A stretch of 64,000 nucleotides of DNA, taken from the NCBI GenBank assembly GCA_017428945.1, contig JAFRPW010000025.1, positions 1 to 64,000 on the forward strand, in the 5' to 3' direction. The stretch is from Bacteroidales bacterium. GTDB taxonomy: Bacteria > Bacteroidota > Bacteroidia > Bacteroidales > UBA932. The notes beneath the pieces were generated by a model. That model was not told where the DNA came from and did no database searches. It saw only the letters and a list, made by a program, of their open reading frames with translations. Made by a program: the position numbers and the translations under genes. Of the stretch, positions 17,022 through 25,560 are shown in pieces (position 1 is the first letter of the stretch; every line of letters starts with the position of its first letter).

Positions 17022-18108
17022 GAGATTTGCCCATATCATCATGGCCGCCCTGCTGCTCCTTGGAGCAGCAGCCTGCCAGCGCCGTCCCCTGGAAGACCCC
17101 AACGAAGTGGTCAAGATTGCAATCAAGGTGAACGTAAAGTCCGTCATCAACGTGAACGCCAACATACGCAGTTCCATCAAGCTTTATAACAGCAACACTA
17201 CCCTCTGGGAGCCCAAGATCTCACAGCTCGATCCCAAGATGATGCGCGTCCTGGTATACGATCCTTCATCCGAAAGGCTCCTCACCCAGAGCTTCATCTC
17301 CGCCACCACTTCGGACGAAGATGGCCAGAAGGTGTTTGCCGGAAACCTTGGTATCAGCCACGGTGACTACAACTTCCTGGTGTACAACTTCGACACCCCC
17401 ACCACCCAGGTCTCCTATGAGAACAACGAGGAAAGTATCCTCGCATACACTGATGAAATCTCACACGCCCAGAAGGCAAGGCTCCTCGGTTTCACCAAGG
17501 CTGGCGACGCCGACCCTTACGCAGGTACCTCCATCCATTATGAGCCTGAGCACCTCCTTGTTGCCAACAAAAAGAACGTCCGTATCTCCCCGCACGACAC
17601 CGTTGTGGTTGTGGAGACCGTGGCAAGTTCCATCATCGACACATATTACCTCCAGATCCGCGTGAAGGGACTGCAGTTCGCATCCGAGGCTACCGCCGTC
17701 ATCACAGGTCTGTCCCCGTCCAACCACATTGGCAACAACATCCGCACCATGGATCCCACCGCCGCCGTGGTATTTGACCTTCACAAGGGCTATGACGAGT
17801 CCCTGGACGGAGAGAACAAGGACGTCCTCTGCGCCGTATTCAATACATTCGGCAAGATTGAAAACATTACCTCGGACCTGCATGTCACCTTCAACGTGGT
17901 AGATACCGCAGGCAACCTCCTCCAGTACAACGCAAACCTGGATACCGTATTTGACTCGGAACTCGCACACCTGTATCACTGGCTCATCATCGAGGATGCC
18001 ATCATCGATATTCCGGATCCCGAAAACGGCCAGCAGAACACAGGAAACGGCGGCTTCCAGCCCACAGTTGACGATTGGCAGGAAGAACATGGCGAAATAG
18101 CATTGTAA
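17014..18108 (+). CDS. DUF5119-like fimbrial-locus lipoprotein
   Basis: 364 residues with signal MSKRFAHIIMAALLLLGAAAC and a lipid Cys at 21. Beta-rich body (MMRVLVYDPSSERLLTQSF, GDYNFLVYNFDTP). It ends FQPTVDDWQEEHGEIAL, the conserved W at the C-terminus typical of DUF5119 proteins found beside fimbrillins. Probably an anchor or minor subunit of the pilus (by analogy with Mfa2/FimB-like positions; inference). Translationally coupled to the OmpA/DUF3575 gene. Confidence 0.75.
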   Translation: MSKRFAHIIMAALLLLGAAACQRRPLEDPNEVVKIAIKVNVKSVINVNANIRSSIKLYNSNTTLWEPKISQLDPKMMRVLVYDPSSERLLTQSFISATTSDEDGQKVFAGNLGISHGDYNFLVYNFDTPTTQVSYENNEESILAYTDEISHAQKARLLGFTKAGDADPYAGTSIHYEPEHLLVANKKNVRISPHDTVVVVETVASSIIDTYYLQIRVKGLQFASEATAVITGLSPSNHIGNNIRTMDPTAAVVFDLHKGYDESLDGENKDVLCAVFNTFGKIENITSDLHVTFNVVDTAGNLLQYNANLDTVFDSELAHLYHWLIIEDAIIDIPDPENGQQNTGNGGFQPTVDDWQEEHGEIAL

Positions 18109-18133
18109 TTGCATATAAGTATTTGTATCTTTG
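18102..18133 (+). promoter_or_regulatory. Internal promoter before the fimbrillin array
   Basis: ATTG (18102-18105), 20-nt spacer and TATCTTTG (18126-18133), 26 nt before the first fimbrillin ATG. It overlaps the end of the DUF5119-like gene. It would allow the fimbrillin array to be transcribed separately from the two assembly genes. Confidence 0.65.
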
Positions 18134-18159
18134 TAAGATTATAATTTGTAAAATTATAA

Positions 18160-19215
18160 ATGAAAAGTTTTAGGCACATAGCATTCGTCCTCGCGGCAGC
18201 CGCCCTGGCAGCAGGGTGCACCAAGACGGAAGTATCTGCTCCGGAGAGGGAGATTACCTTCTCCGTAGGCAGTCGTGTGGCTAAGACCAAGGCTGCTGTT
18301 GAGATAACAGAGTTTGAATCCTTCAAGAGCAAGGGTTACCTCCATGCAGAAGGCGTAAACGACGTCCAGGACTTCTTTGGAGCTTCCGGTGAAACCATCA
18401 CCAAAACCGGTTCCGAATGGCTTCCCAGCCATCCTTACTACTGGCCCAAGAGCGAAAGCAGCTATATCAACTTCATCTCCTGGTACGATAAGAACGGCGC
18501 CCCCAATACCGTAACGGAAAACACCATCGAGTGGAGCAACCGCACCATTGCCCAGGACGACAACATCCTGGTAGCAAACAAGGCCTGGTTCCAGAAGGCA
18601 AATGTCCAGAACTACTTCACTTCCGGCGTTCCCACCCTGTTCAAGCACCTGCTTGCCCAGGTTGCCATTCAGGCCAAGACCACAATCGATTCTGAAACAG
18701 CCGGTAACGTGACAACCACCTGGACCGTTGAAGTCAGCGACGTTACCATCAACAATGTCCGCACCAGCGGCTCCATCTCCCTCAGCAACACCACGGCACC
18801 GGAAGATGAACAGACTTTGAAGATCACCGAATGGACAGGCAGCTGGGAGACCAACGCCACAACAGCAAACCTTGCAGGTCCCGCTACAGCCACAACGCTC
18901 AACGCAACAAGCTATACGGAAATCCTGCCCTGGCACGCAGTTCTTCCTCAGGACGTCGAAGACATTTACATCTCGCTGAGTTATGAAGTAACCACCGAAT
19001 CTGAGAACTCAGCAACCCACAGTACTCACTCGGTTACAGAGACCGTTGAAGTTCCCAACCTTGCTCTCAATTCCTTCACCGGATATGCAGGAAACTGGGA
19101 TTCAAACAAGAGAATTACTTATAGTATTCAGATTAACCCTAAGACCAATATCATCTCCGTCCTGCCCACCGTGGTTGCCTGGGAGACTGACAACAAGGAA
19201 ATAATAGTTGAATAA
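18160..19215 (+). CDS. Fimbrillin-family pilus lipoprotein 1
   Basis: 351 residues with signal ending AALAAGC. After it comes VAKTKAAVE, a Lys-containing site resembling the TKA motif of Mfa-like pilins where surface proteases remove the donor strand. Family signatures are YYWPKSESSYINFISWY, GVPTLFKHLLAQVAIQ and a C-terminal strand with VVAWET. Fits PF13149 (Mfa_like_1). The end departs from the FDPAV consensus of its neighbours (LPTVVAW), and no TGCCA stem-loop follows it. Possibly the anchor-proximal subunit of the array (inference). Confidence 0.84.
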   Translation: MKSFRHIAFVLAAAALAAGCTKTEVSAPEREITFSVGSRVAKTKAAVEITEFESFKSKGYLHAEGVNDVQDFFGASGETITKTGSEWLPSHPYYWPKSESSYINFISWYDKNGAPNTVTENTIEWSNRTIAQDDNILVANKAWFQKANVQNYFTSGVPTLFKHLLAQVAIQAKTTIDSETAGNVTTTWTVEVSDVTINNVRTSGSISLSNTTAPEDEQTLKITEWTGSWETNATTANLAGPATATTLNATSYTEILPWHAVLPQDVEDIYISLSYEVTTESENSATHSTHSVTETVEVPNLALNSFTGYAGNWDSNKRITYSIQINPKTNIISVLPTVVAWETDNKEIIVE

Positions 19216-19246
19216 TTATAAACAATAAACAAATAAACAAAGTATT

Positions 19247-20494
19247 ATGAAAAAGTATTTCATCATCGCAGTAGCTGCCATCGCAGCAATAGCCGCCTGC
19301 TCCAAGGTCGAGAACATCGACGCTCCAGCCCAGAAGGTCACCTTCCAGGCTGTTCCCTACACCACCGCCACCAAGGCCGGTGAGGTCTCTGTATTCGGCG
19401 ATTTCAAGAATTTCAAGAGCCGCGCTTTCCTGCACGCTGAAGGAGTAGATCTCCTTGGCGAGTCTGACAATTATGCCGTGAACGGAACTTCATATCAAGA
19501 GTTCTTCGGAGATAATGGTGAAACCATCAGCCCTTACAACAGCAGCGACGAAATCATTGCCAATCCCACCAAAGAAACTACCAATGTTTCTTACTGGGCT
19601 CCTTCACACGAGTACTACTGGCCCAAGTCCTCTCATAGCTTCGTTAACTTTGTTGGCTGGTACGGTCAAGTTCCTAGCGGAAACAGCGTTGCAGCATCCA
19701 ATCCAGATATCGACTACGCGTACACCAATAACAAATGGACAGCTACTCTTACATGGGATTTCTCCAATTCGACTGTTGGTGCAACTGGAGCAAACCTCCT
19801 CTATGCAGACATGCAGTGGCGCTACAATGACAACCCCAATGCCCAGTACAAACTCAATGGTCTTGCAAACGGTTATAAGGGCGTTCCCATGCTTTTCCAT
19901 CACGCTCTTGCCCAGATTAATGTGAAGGCCTATGCAAAGGAAGCCACTGACTATCCCACCATCAGCGCCGGCACTGGCAACGTAACTGACAATACTGCCA
20001 CCTGGACAATCACCCTTGAGGATATTGCCATCAACGATATTTACAACGCTGGTACCCTTACCCTTACTAATGCCGATCCTGGCACTGCTAACACAAAGCA
20101 GGCTTGGAGTTATGCAAATGGAACCATCGGCGGATGGGAAGGAACCGGCAATAAGGGTAAACTTGAGCCCACCGATGACTTCACTATCCAAAAGGTTACT
20201 TCTGAAACTGCAGAGAGTCTCATCGCTTCAACATGCGTTCTCCCTCAGGATCTTACCGGTGCGACACTTACTTTCAACCTGCACATTGTAACTGCATATG
20301 CCGGCAATGTGGATCACGAGGAGATTATTCCCATTAGCCTCAATCTTACAGACATGACCACTAGCGGTCAGTGGGATGTGAACACAAAATACACTTATTA
20401 CCTCCAGATCAATCCTTCCCAGAAGACTGTACGCTTCGATCCCGCAATCGAGACTGACTGGGCAACCGGCGCCACCGTTGATCAGACCATCTAA
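19247..20494 (+). CDS. Fimbrillin-family pilus lipoprotein 2
   Basis: 415 residues. Signal MKKYFIIAVAAIAAIAAC is nearly identical to those of the next two genes at DNA level. Processing-site-like TATKAGEV, then HEYYWPKSSHSFVNFVGWY, GVPMLFHHALAQINVK and a C-terminal VRFDPAIETDW. Two-domain Mfa_like_1 fimbrillin. A long HAEGVDLLGESDNY region shares the FLHAEGV block with the first array member. A stem-loop (20506-20537) lies between it and the next gene. Confidence 0.87.
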   Translation: MKKYFIIAVAAIAAIAACSKVENIDAPAQKVTFQAVPYTTATKAGEVSVFGDFKNFKSRAFLHAEGVDLLGESDNYAVNGTSYQEFFGDNGETISPYNSSDEIIANPTKETTNVSYWAPSHEYYWPKSSHSFVNFVGWYGQVPSGNSVAASNPDIDYAYTNNKWTATLTWDFSNSTVGATGANLLYADMQWRYNDNPNAQYKLNGLANGYKGVPMLFHHALAQINVKAYAKEATDYPTISAGTGNVTDNTATWTITLEDIAINDIYNAGTLTLTNADPGTANTKQAWSYANGTIGGWEGTGNKGKLEPTDDFTIQKVTSETAESLIASTCVLPQDLTGATLTFNLHIVTAYAGNVDHEEIIPISLNLTDMTTSGQWDVNTKYTYYLQINPSQKTVRFDPAIETDWATGATVDQTI

Positions 20495-20505
20495 TTATAT
20501 TACCG

Positions 20506-20537
20506 CTCCGGGGCGGGTGAAACCACCCCGGGGTGCC
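20506..20537 (+). promoter_or_regulatory. Intercistronic stem-loop E1
   Basis: An outer stem CTCCGGGG/CCCCGGGG (with wobble pairs) encloses a small inner GGT-GAA-ACC hairpin and is followed by TGCCAAG. There is no T-run, so it is not a classical terminator. Four more junctions of this operon carry the same architecture. Confidence 0.7.
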
Positions 20538-20585
20538 AAGACAACAAAAAGAAACAAATATAAACAAAACAAACACTAAAGCATT

Positions 20586-21857
20586 ATGAAAAAGTATTTC
20601 ATCATTGCAGTAGCCGCCATTGCAGCAATGGCCGCTTGCTCCAAGAACGAAGTTGAGTTCAACGCAACTTCCGACTCCAACAGGATTGGCTTCGAGGTGG
20701 CCAACTACTCCGCCCAGACCAAAGCCAACGTAGCCCTCACCAACGCCGAGGACGGCCTCTATCAGTTCCACACCTACGCCTATCAGTTCCCCAAGCTTGG
20801 TGACGCCGTGGAATTCATGAACGACGATGTATTTGCATGGGACAATGCCGCAACACCCGCAAAGGTCACTACCGGCACCGGTATCTACAAGTGGGCTACC
20901 GAGAATGACTACTTCTGGCCCAAGACCGGTTACATCAACTTCTACTCCTATGCCGGTACCCAGGCTCCCGCAGAGACCGTAAGCACCGACAAGAAGACCG
21001 TCACCCTTACCTACCAGAACAAGACTATCGTCGCTACCGACAACATTCTGGTTGCAGATGCAGCACTCCACTTCAACGGCAACCAGGAGACCTACAAGGT
21101 TGACGGCACTGAGGGTTCAGCTCATGTGACCAAGGGCGTTCCCACCCTCTTCCGCCACATGCTTGCAAAGCTCTACATGGACGTCAAGATCCAGATTCCT
21201 GAAGAAAAGAAGTCTGCCAACACCATCTGGAAAGTCGAGGTCCTTGACAACTTCGACATCGACGGCAACAGCACCGTCGCAGACGGCGAGAAGTCCCAGA
21301 TCTACCCTGTGAACAAGGGTACCCTCACCCTTGAGAACGCTGATGCACTTGCAGCAAATGCCGCCCTCAACACCACCGAGCAGCAGTGGACCCGCACCCA
21401 GACCGGCAATGACGTAGTAAGCGGCTGGAAGCCCGGCGACACCAACGAGCTCGTTCAGCTCCACCAGGAAAGCGTTTTAACTCTTCCCGTGAACACCATT
21501 ACCACTGATCCTGTCCAGCTCCTTGCATGGCGCACCGTTATGCCCCAGCTCACCGAGAATGTGGCCTTCAAGCTCATCTACAAGGTACAGGCCCTTCACG
21601 GCAGCACCGTCTTCATGGAGGAAATCCGCACCGTAGGTTTTGATGCAGCAGCAGACCTTCACGACCTCATGAAGGGTGCCAGCACCAACTACAGCATCGA
21701 CAAGTGGGAATCCAACAAGAAGATCACCTACCACATCATCATCGACCCCGTCACGGAGAAGGTTACCTTCGACCCCGCAGTGGAAGACTACGACAAAGTC
21801 GAGGCTAATGCCAACAATGTCATCAACATCGACCCCGACGGCCTCGTCGAGCCTTAA
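20586..21857 (+). CDS. Fimbrillin-family pilus lipoprotein 3
   Basis: 423 residues. Signal MKKYFIIAVAAIAAMAAC, processing-site-like AQTKANV, then YFWPKTGYINFYSYAG, GVPTLFRHMLAKLYMD and VTFDPAVEDYDKVEANAN. The C-terminus is longer and more acidic than in its neighbours (ends NIDPDGLVEP). Mfa_like_1 type. The preceding 91-nt gap holds stem-loop E1 and an A-rich tract before the ATG. A pilus shaft or accessory subunit; I cannot tell which. Confidence 0.87.
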   Translation: MKKYFIIAVAAIAAMAACSKNEVEFNATSDSNRIGFEVANYSAQTKANVALTNAEDGLYQFHTYAYQFPKLGDAVEFMNDDVFAWDNAATPAKVTTGTGIYKWATENDYFWPKTGYINFYSYAGTQAPAETVSTDKKTVTLTYQNKTIVATDNILVADAALHFNGNQETYKVDGTEGSAHVTKGVPTLFRHMLAKLYMDVKIQIPEEKKSANTIWKVEVLDNFDIDGNSTVADGEKSQIYPVNKGTLTLENADALAANAALNTTEQQWTRTQTGNDVVSGWKPGDTNELVQLHQESVLTLPVNTITTDPVQLLAWRTVMPQLTENVAFKLIYKVQALHGSTVFMEEIRTVGFDAAADLHDLMKGASTNYSIDKWESNKKITYHIIIDPVTEKVTFDPAVEDYDKVEANANNVINIDPDGLVEP

Positions 21858-21872
21858 TTCCATAATTTTCAT

Positions 21873-21903
21873 CTCCGGGCGGCTGACCCTGCCCGGGGGT
21901 GCC
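21873..21903 (+). promoter_or_regulatory. Intercistronic stem-loop E2
   Basis: An 8-bp stem CTCCGGGC/GCCCGGGG (21873-21880 with 21891-21898, including one G-T wobble) with loop GGCTGACCCT, then GGTGCCA. Same family as E1, E3, E4 and E5. Confidence 0.7.
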
Positions 21904-21926
21904 ACTATATTATTAAAACAAACATT

Positions 21927-23108
21927 ATGAAAAAGTATTTGCTCATTGCAACCGCCGCCATCGCAGCTATGGCAGCTTGCACCAGGAACGAGATCAACGA
22001 TCCCCGTCCCGAATCCCCTATCCGATTCTCCGTAATCAACCATCTCCAGCAGACCAAGGCAACCGCGGGCCTTGAGTATCCCAAGACCGTACCTTTCGGC
22101 GCCTATGCATGGTGGACCCAGAACAACTGGGAAGGCAAAACCGCAGACCAGAACTTCGTGTTCATGAACAACCAGGAAGTTGCCTACGACGCCACCAACA
22201 AGGAATGGGCTCCTACCACCGCCTTCTACTGGACCAAGACCGGTTACATCACGTTTGCATCCTATTCTCCCTACACCGCAGAAGGCAAAGACAACGGCTA
22301 CTCCGCAGTTCCCACCTACGATGTGGCAAAGGGCTTCCTCTTCACCAACTACACCATAGTTGACAACACCAACGTAGACCTCATGTACGCCAACCTTGCA
22401 GCAGACTGCACCAAGAACACCAACAAAAACGGCGCAGACGTTACCGACGGCGCCAACCCTGAAGGCGCATTCACCGGTGTTCCCACCGTGTTCAACCACG
22501 CCCTCTGCCAGATTGGCTTCGAGTTCCGCGCCATTGGCCGCAAGAACCCCAACGTCCAGGAAATCAAGGTGGTCCTCAACGACGTAGATATCAAAAACAT
22601 AGACAAGAAGGGCTCCTTCATCCAGATTCCCGCAAGCGGTGCAAAGTGGGCATCCAACCACACCAACCTGACGGAATATGACTACGCTCCTGCAACCGCA
22701 ATAGAGCTGCCCCTCATTGAGAACACCGCCGCAAACGTAGCTGCAACCAATAACTACACCTCCCTTAACAAGACCCGCATCCTCCTTCCCCAGGAACTTG
22801 GAGAGGATGACGACCCCACGGACCTTACCGTAGACCCCATCGCAACGACAAAGGACCAGAAGCTGGTTGTCAACTACAAAATCATGATCAAGTACACCAG
22901 TGCTCCTACCGTGTGGGCAACGGAGGAAGTCACTTCCGAGGTACGTCTCAATAACGGCACCATCACCGCCTGGAGAGACAACCAGAACATCACCTACAGG
23001 ATTTCCATCAATCCTTACAGCACCGTACCCGTCACCTTCGATCCCGCAGTCGCAGACTGGACGGACGTCTACTCCACCGACATCGACCTCAACCAGTTCG
23101 ACGACTAA
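21927..23108 (+). CDS. Fimbrillin-family pilus lipoprotein 4
   Basis: 393 residues. Signal MKKYLLIATAAIAAMAAC, processing-site-like LQQTKATAG, then FYWTKTGYITFASYSPYT, GVPTVFNHALCQIGFE and VTFDPAVADWTDVY. The canonical YWPK reads YWTK and the conserved LA[KQ] reads LCQ, leaving an extra Cys. Mfa_like_1 type, with a FGAYAWWTQN block shared with the gene at 24428. A 548-codon open frame on the opposite strand overlaps this gene and is a shadow. Confidence 0.86.
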   Translation: MKKYLLIATAAIAAMAACTRNEINDPRPESPIRFSVINHLQQTKATAGLEYPKTVPFGAYAWWTQNNWEGKTADQNFVFMNNQEVAYDATNKEWAPTTAFYWTKTGYITFASYSPYTAEGKDNGYSAVPTYDVAKGFLFTNYTIVDNTNVDLMYANLAADCTKNTNKNGADVTDGANPEGAFTGVPTVFNHALCQIGFEFRAIGRKNPNVQEIKVVLNDVDIKNIDKKGSFIQIPASGAKWASNHTNLTEYDYAPATAIELPLIENTAANVAATNNYTSLNKTRILLPQELGEDDDPTDLTVDPIATTKDQKLVVNYKIMIKYTSAPTVWATEEVTSEVRLNNGTITAWRDNQNITYRISINPYSTVPVTFDPAVADWTDVYSTDIDLNQFDD

Positions 23109-23149
23109 GCATCCGACATACACAAATACTAAACCATAATGCTTGTTTT

Positions 23150-23182
23150 GGCCCCGGGCGGCTGATTACCGCCCCTGGCCGC
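23150..23182 (+). promoter_or_regulatory. Intercistronic stem-loop E3
   Basis: Inner stem GGGCGG/CCGCCC (23156-23161 with 23169-23174) around CTGATTA, with an outer GGCC/GGCC pairing (23150-23153 with 23177-23180). The tail reads CGCAAAG, so it is the most diverged copy of the family. Confidence 0.62.
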
Positions 23183-23220
23183 AAAGAATTAATAAAGAAT
23201 ATATTAAAGAAAAACATATC

Positions 23221-24360
23221 ATGAAAAAGCTTATCTTATTTGCCGCTGCAGCTCTGGTTATGGGCGCATGCTCCAAGGTTGACGCCCCCGAGCTCCAGAA
23301 GGAAATCACCTTCGAGGTAGCCAAGGCCGTACAGACCAAAGCCGCAGGTTCAGTTTACAACAACGGCGCATTCGGTACTTATTCCTGGTTCACCACCACA
23401 GGCTATGCACCCACCAAATTCATGGTCAACGAAGAAGTAGACTTGGTGAGCGGCGCATGGAAAACCACGAACAACACCTTCTACTGGCCCAAGACCGGCT
23501 CCGTGGAGTTCATTTCCTACTCTCCCTTCAACGGTACCAACGCCACCGCAGACAGCAATCCGGAGATTACGCCCACCTCAATCAAATACACCGGTGTCAA
23601 CACAGCCGCTGCAAACATTGACTACATGTATGCAGACAAGGCAATCGCCTCCAAGAACATCAATGCCGTTACGGACGGTGTCGAGTCCGGCTACTCCGGT
23701 GTTCCCACCATCTTCCGTCACGCCCTGGCAAAGCTCAGCTTCAACATAAAGGCAAACTTTGTTTCCTGGACGGATTCAAAGACAAATACAACCACAACCT
23801 GGGACGTATATGTGACCAGCGCCAAGATTTCCGGTTTTAAGACAACCGGTGACTGCACCCTTACACTCAACACCGACGCAGAAGGCGTGACCATGCCCTG
23901 GAACAAGCCTTCTACCACTGTTGGCTCCAACAAATACAACGTCTGGACAAACCTCAGCGGTGCCACTGCTGAACAGGAACTTATCGATGCCACAACTTAT
24001 CCCAACGGCGTTCTTCTTACCACCGACGTACAAGACCTCAACGCAGCATCCGGCTTCGTAATGCCCCAGATCCTCGAGGACGGAACCCAGAAGATTGAAC
24101 TTACAATTCACATCACCACTCACCTTGCAAACGGACTTGACATCGAGGAAGACTTCAACCCGGTCATCGACATCAAGGCAATCTCCACCCTCAAGGCATG
24201 GGAGATGAACCAGAACATTGTCTACACCATCAACATCAAGCCCACCGCGAAGGCCGATGTCAACGGTCACGACGACGATCCCGAGGATGTAACCATTACC
24301 TTCGATCCCGCAGTTTCCGACTGGACCAACGTTTCTACAACTGCAACCATCCAGATTTAA
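23221..24360 (+). CDS. Fimbrillin-family pilus lipoprotein 5
   Basis: 380 residues from the ATG at 23221, chosen because it gives MKKLILFAAAALVMGAC, a clean lipoprotein signal. An in-frame ATG 78 nt upstream reads through stem-loop E3 and is rejected. Processing-site-like VQTKAAGS, then FYWPKTGSVEFISYSPF, GVPTIFRHALAKLSFN and ITFDPAVSDWTNVSTTATIQI. A standard two-domain Mfa_like_1 fimbrillin whose C-terminal strand matches the consensus of the array best. Confidence 0.87.
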   Translation: MKKLILFAAAALVMGACSKVDAPELQKEITFEVAKAVQTKAAGSVYNNGAFGTYSWFTTTGYAPTKFMVNEEVDLVSGAWKTTNNTFYWPKTGSVEFISYSPFNGTNATADSNPEITPTSIKYTGVNTAAANIDYMYADKAIASKNINAVTDGVESGYSGVPTIFRHALAKLSFNIKANFVSWTDSKTNTTTTWDVYVTSAKISGFKTTGDCTLTLNTDAEGVTMPWNKPSTTVGSNKYNVWTNLSGATAEQELIDATTYPNGVLLTTDVQDLNAASGFVMPQILEDGTQKIELTIHITTHLANGLDIEEDFNPVIDIKAISTLKAWEMNQNIVYTINIKPTAKADVNGHDDDPEDVTITFDPAVSDWTNVSTTATIQI

Positions 24361-24369
24361 GCTTTTTCA

Positions 24370-24402
24370 ACCCGGTTGCGGGTGATACCGCCTCCGGGTG
24401 CC
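24370..24402 (+). promoter_or_regulatory. Intercistronic stem-loop E4
   Basis: Outer stem ACCCGG/CCGGGT (24370-24375 with 24394-24399) and inner stem GCGG/CCGC around GTGATA, then GTGCCAAG and an A-rich tract before the next start. Confidence 0.7.
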
Positions 24403-24427
24403 AAGAAAAAAATAAAACATGATAGAG

Positions 24428-25543
24428 ATGAAAAAGTTGACGCTGATTACAATTGCCGCAGTTGCCGCAATTACATCGTGCACCAGGCAAATTGAATCCC
24501 CGGACGTTAATTCGGAGGTCATGTTCCAGGTCACACGCTACAATGCCGTGACCAAGGCAGACACTGAGGACTACAAGGACAATCATGCCTCAGTTCCTTT
24601 CGGCGCTTTTGCCTGGTACAAAGGTGTTTCCGCAAGCGATAATACCGTTTTCATGACCAACCAGCCCGTTGCCTACAACAGCGGGAAGGACGCCTGGGCG
24701 CCCCAGGGCTCCACATATTACTGGCCCAAGTCCGGTTCAATAGATTTCATCTGCTACTCTCCTTACACCGCAGACGGCAAAGATGCTCCGCTTCCCACCA
24801 TCACGGAAACCGGCATCTCCTATCCTGCATGGAATGTGGGCGAGCACCCGGACGTGGACATCATGTATGCAGACAAAGTGACCGGTGTAACCAACAACTC
24901 CAATACCTATTATTATAATGGTGTTCCGGTCCTGTTCCACCACGCACTTGCCAAGGTGAGTTTCAACATCCAGCAGTCCTACATGAGCGTAACAGCCGAT
25001 ACCGGCGACACCACCAGCTGGGAAATCACCGTCAACGACATCATCCTCACCGGCATTCTCACCAGCGGTTCACTGAACCTTACACTGAACCCGGACGGAA
25101 CATGGAACAAACCCGCCATATGGGACAGCACCGGCGGAACCACTGAAGACCTGGATCTCCTTGACGGCACCATCACCCTTGACGGCACCAATCAGGACCT
25201 CCTCACGGACTTCATGATTCTCCCCCAGAACCTCAACGAAGGCCAGAAGGTTGTGATTACCGTCACCATCAAGACCTACCGTGACACCGGAAACGGCCCT
25301 GAGCTTGTCCTCACGGAAACCAATGTTCCCATCGAGGCCCTCCTGTCCGGCGGCTCCCTTGCCAGCATAGGCGTAAACCAGAATGTTACCTATACATTCA
25401 ACATCACGCCCAGCCTTGGCACAGGCACCGGTACCGATGCCGACGGCGACGGAATCGAAGACATGCAGCCCACCGTGGTGTACTTCGACCCCGCTGTGTC
25501 TGATTGGGAAAACATAACTGTCAATGCCGGTATTAACATTTAA
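24428..25543 (+). CDS. Fimbrillin-family pilus lipoprotein 6
   Basis: 371 residues from 24428 (MKKLTLITIAAVAAITSC). A Met three codons upstream at 24419 is also possible. Processing-site-like AVTKADTED, then YYWPKSGSIDFICYSPYT, GVPVLFHHALAKVSFN and VYFDPAVSDWENITVNAGINI. Mfa_like_1 type. No TGCCA stem-loop follows it; the 17-nt gap instead contains a TAnnTTTG-like sequence. Confidence 0.86.
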   Translation: MKKLTLITIAAVAAITSCTRQIESPDVNSEVMFQVTRYNAVTKADTEDYKDNHASVPFGAFAWYKGVSASDNTVFMTNQPVAYNSGKDAWAPQGSTYYWPKSGSIDFICYSPYTADGKDAPLPTITETGISYPAWNVGEHPDVDIMYADKVTGVTNNSNTYYYNGVPVLFHHALAKVSFNIQQSYMSVTADTGDTTSWEITVNDIILTGILTSGSLNLTLNPDGTWNKPAIWDSTGGTTEDLDLLDGTITLDGTNQDLLTDFMILPQNLNEGQKVVITVTIKTYRDTGNGPELVLTETNVPIEALLSGGSLASIGVNQNVTYTFNITPSLGTGTGTDADGDGIEDMQPTVVYFDPAVSDWENITVNAGINI

Positions 25544-25548
25544 TTATG

Positions 25549-25556
25549 TATTTTTG
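25549..25556 (+). promoter_or_regulatory. Possible -7 box before fimbrillin 7
   Basis: TATTTTTG matches TAnnTTTG and ends 4 nt before the ATG at 25561, so transcripts from it would be essentially leaderless. No good -33 element is visible, so it may be chance. Confidence 0.3.
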
Positions 25557-25560
25557 TAAG

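Noticed and set aside
21477-23123. 548-codon minus-strand open frame across two fimbrillins
   Set aside because: Product is Gly/Val/Cys-rich without domains; the plus-strand fimbrillin genes with signals and motifs explain the region.
23143-23220. Upstream ATG extension of fimbrillin 5
   Set aside because: The added residues come from the stem-loop and A-rich spacer; the Met at 23221 begins a clean lipoprotein signal.
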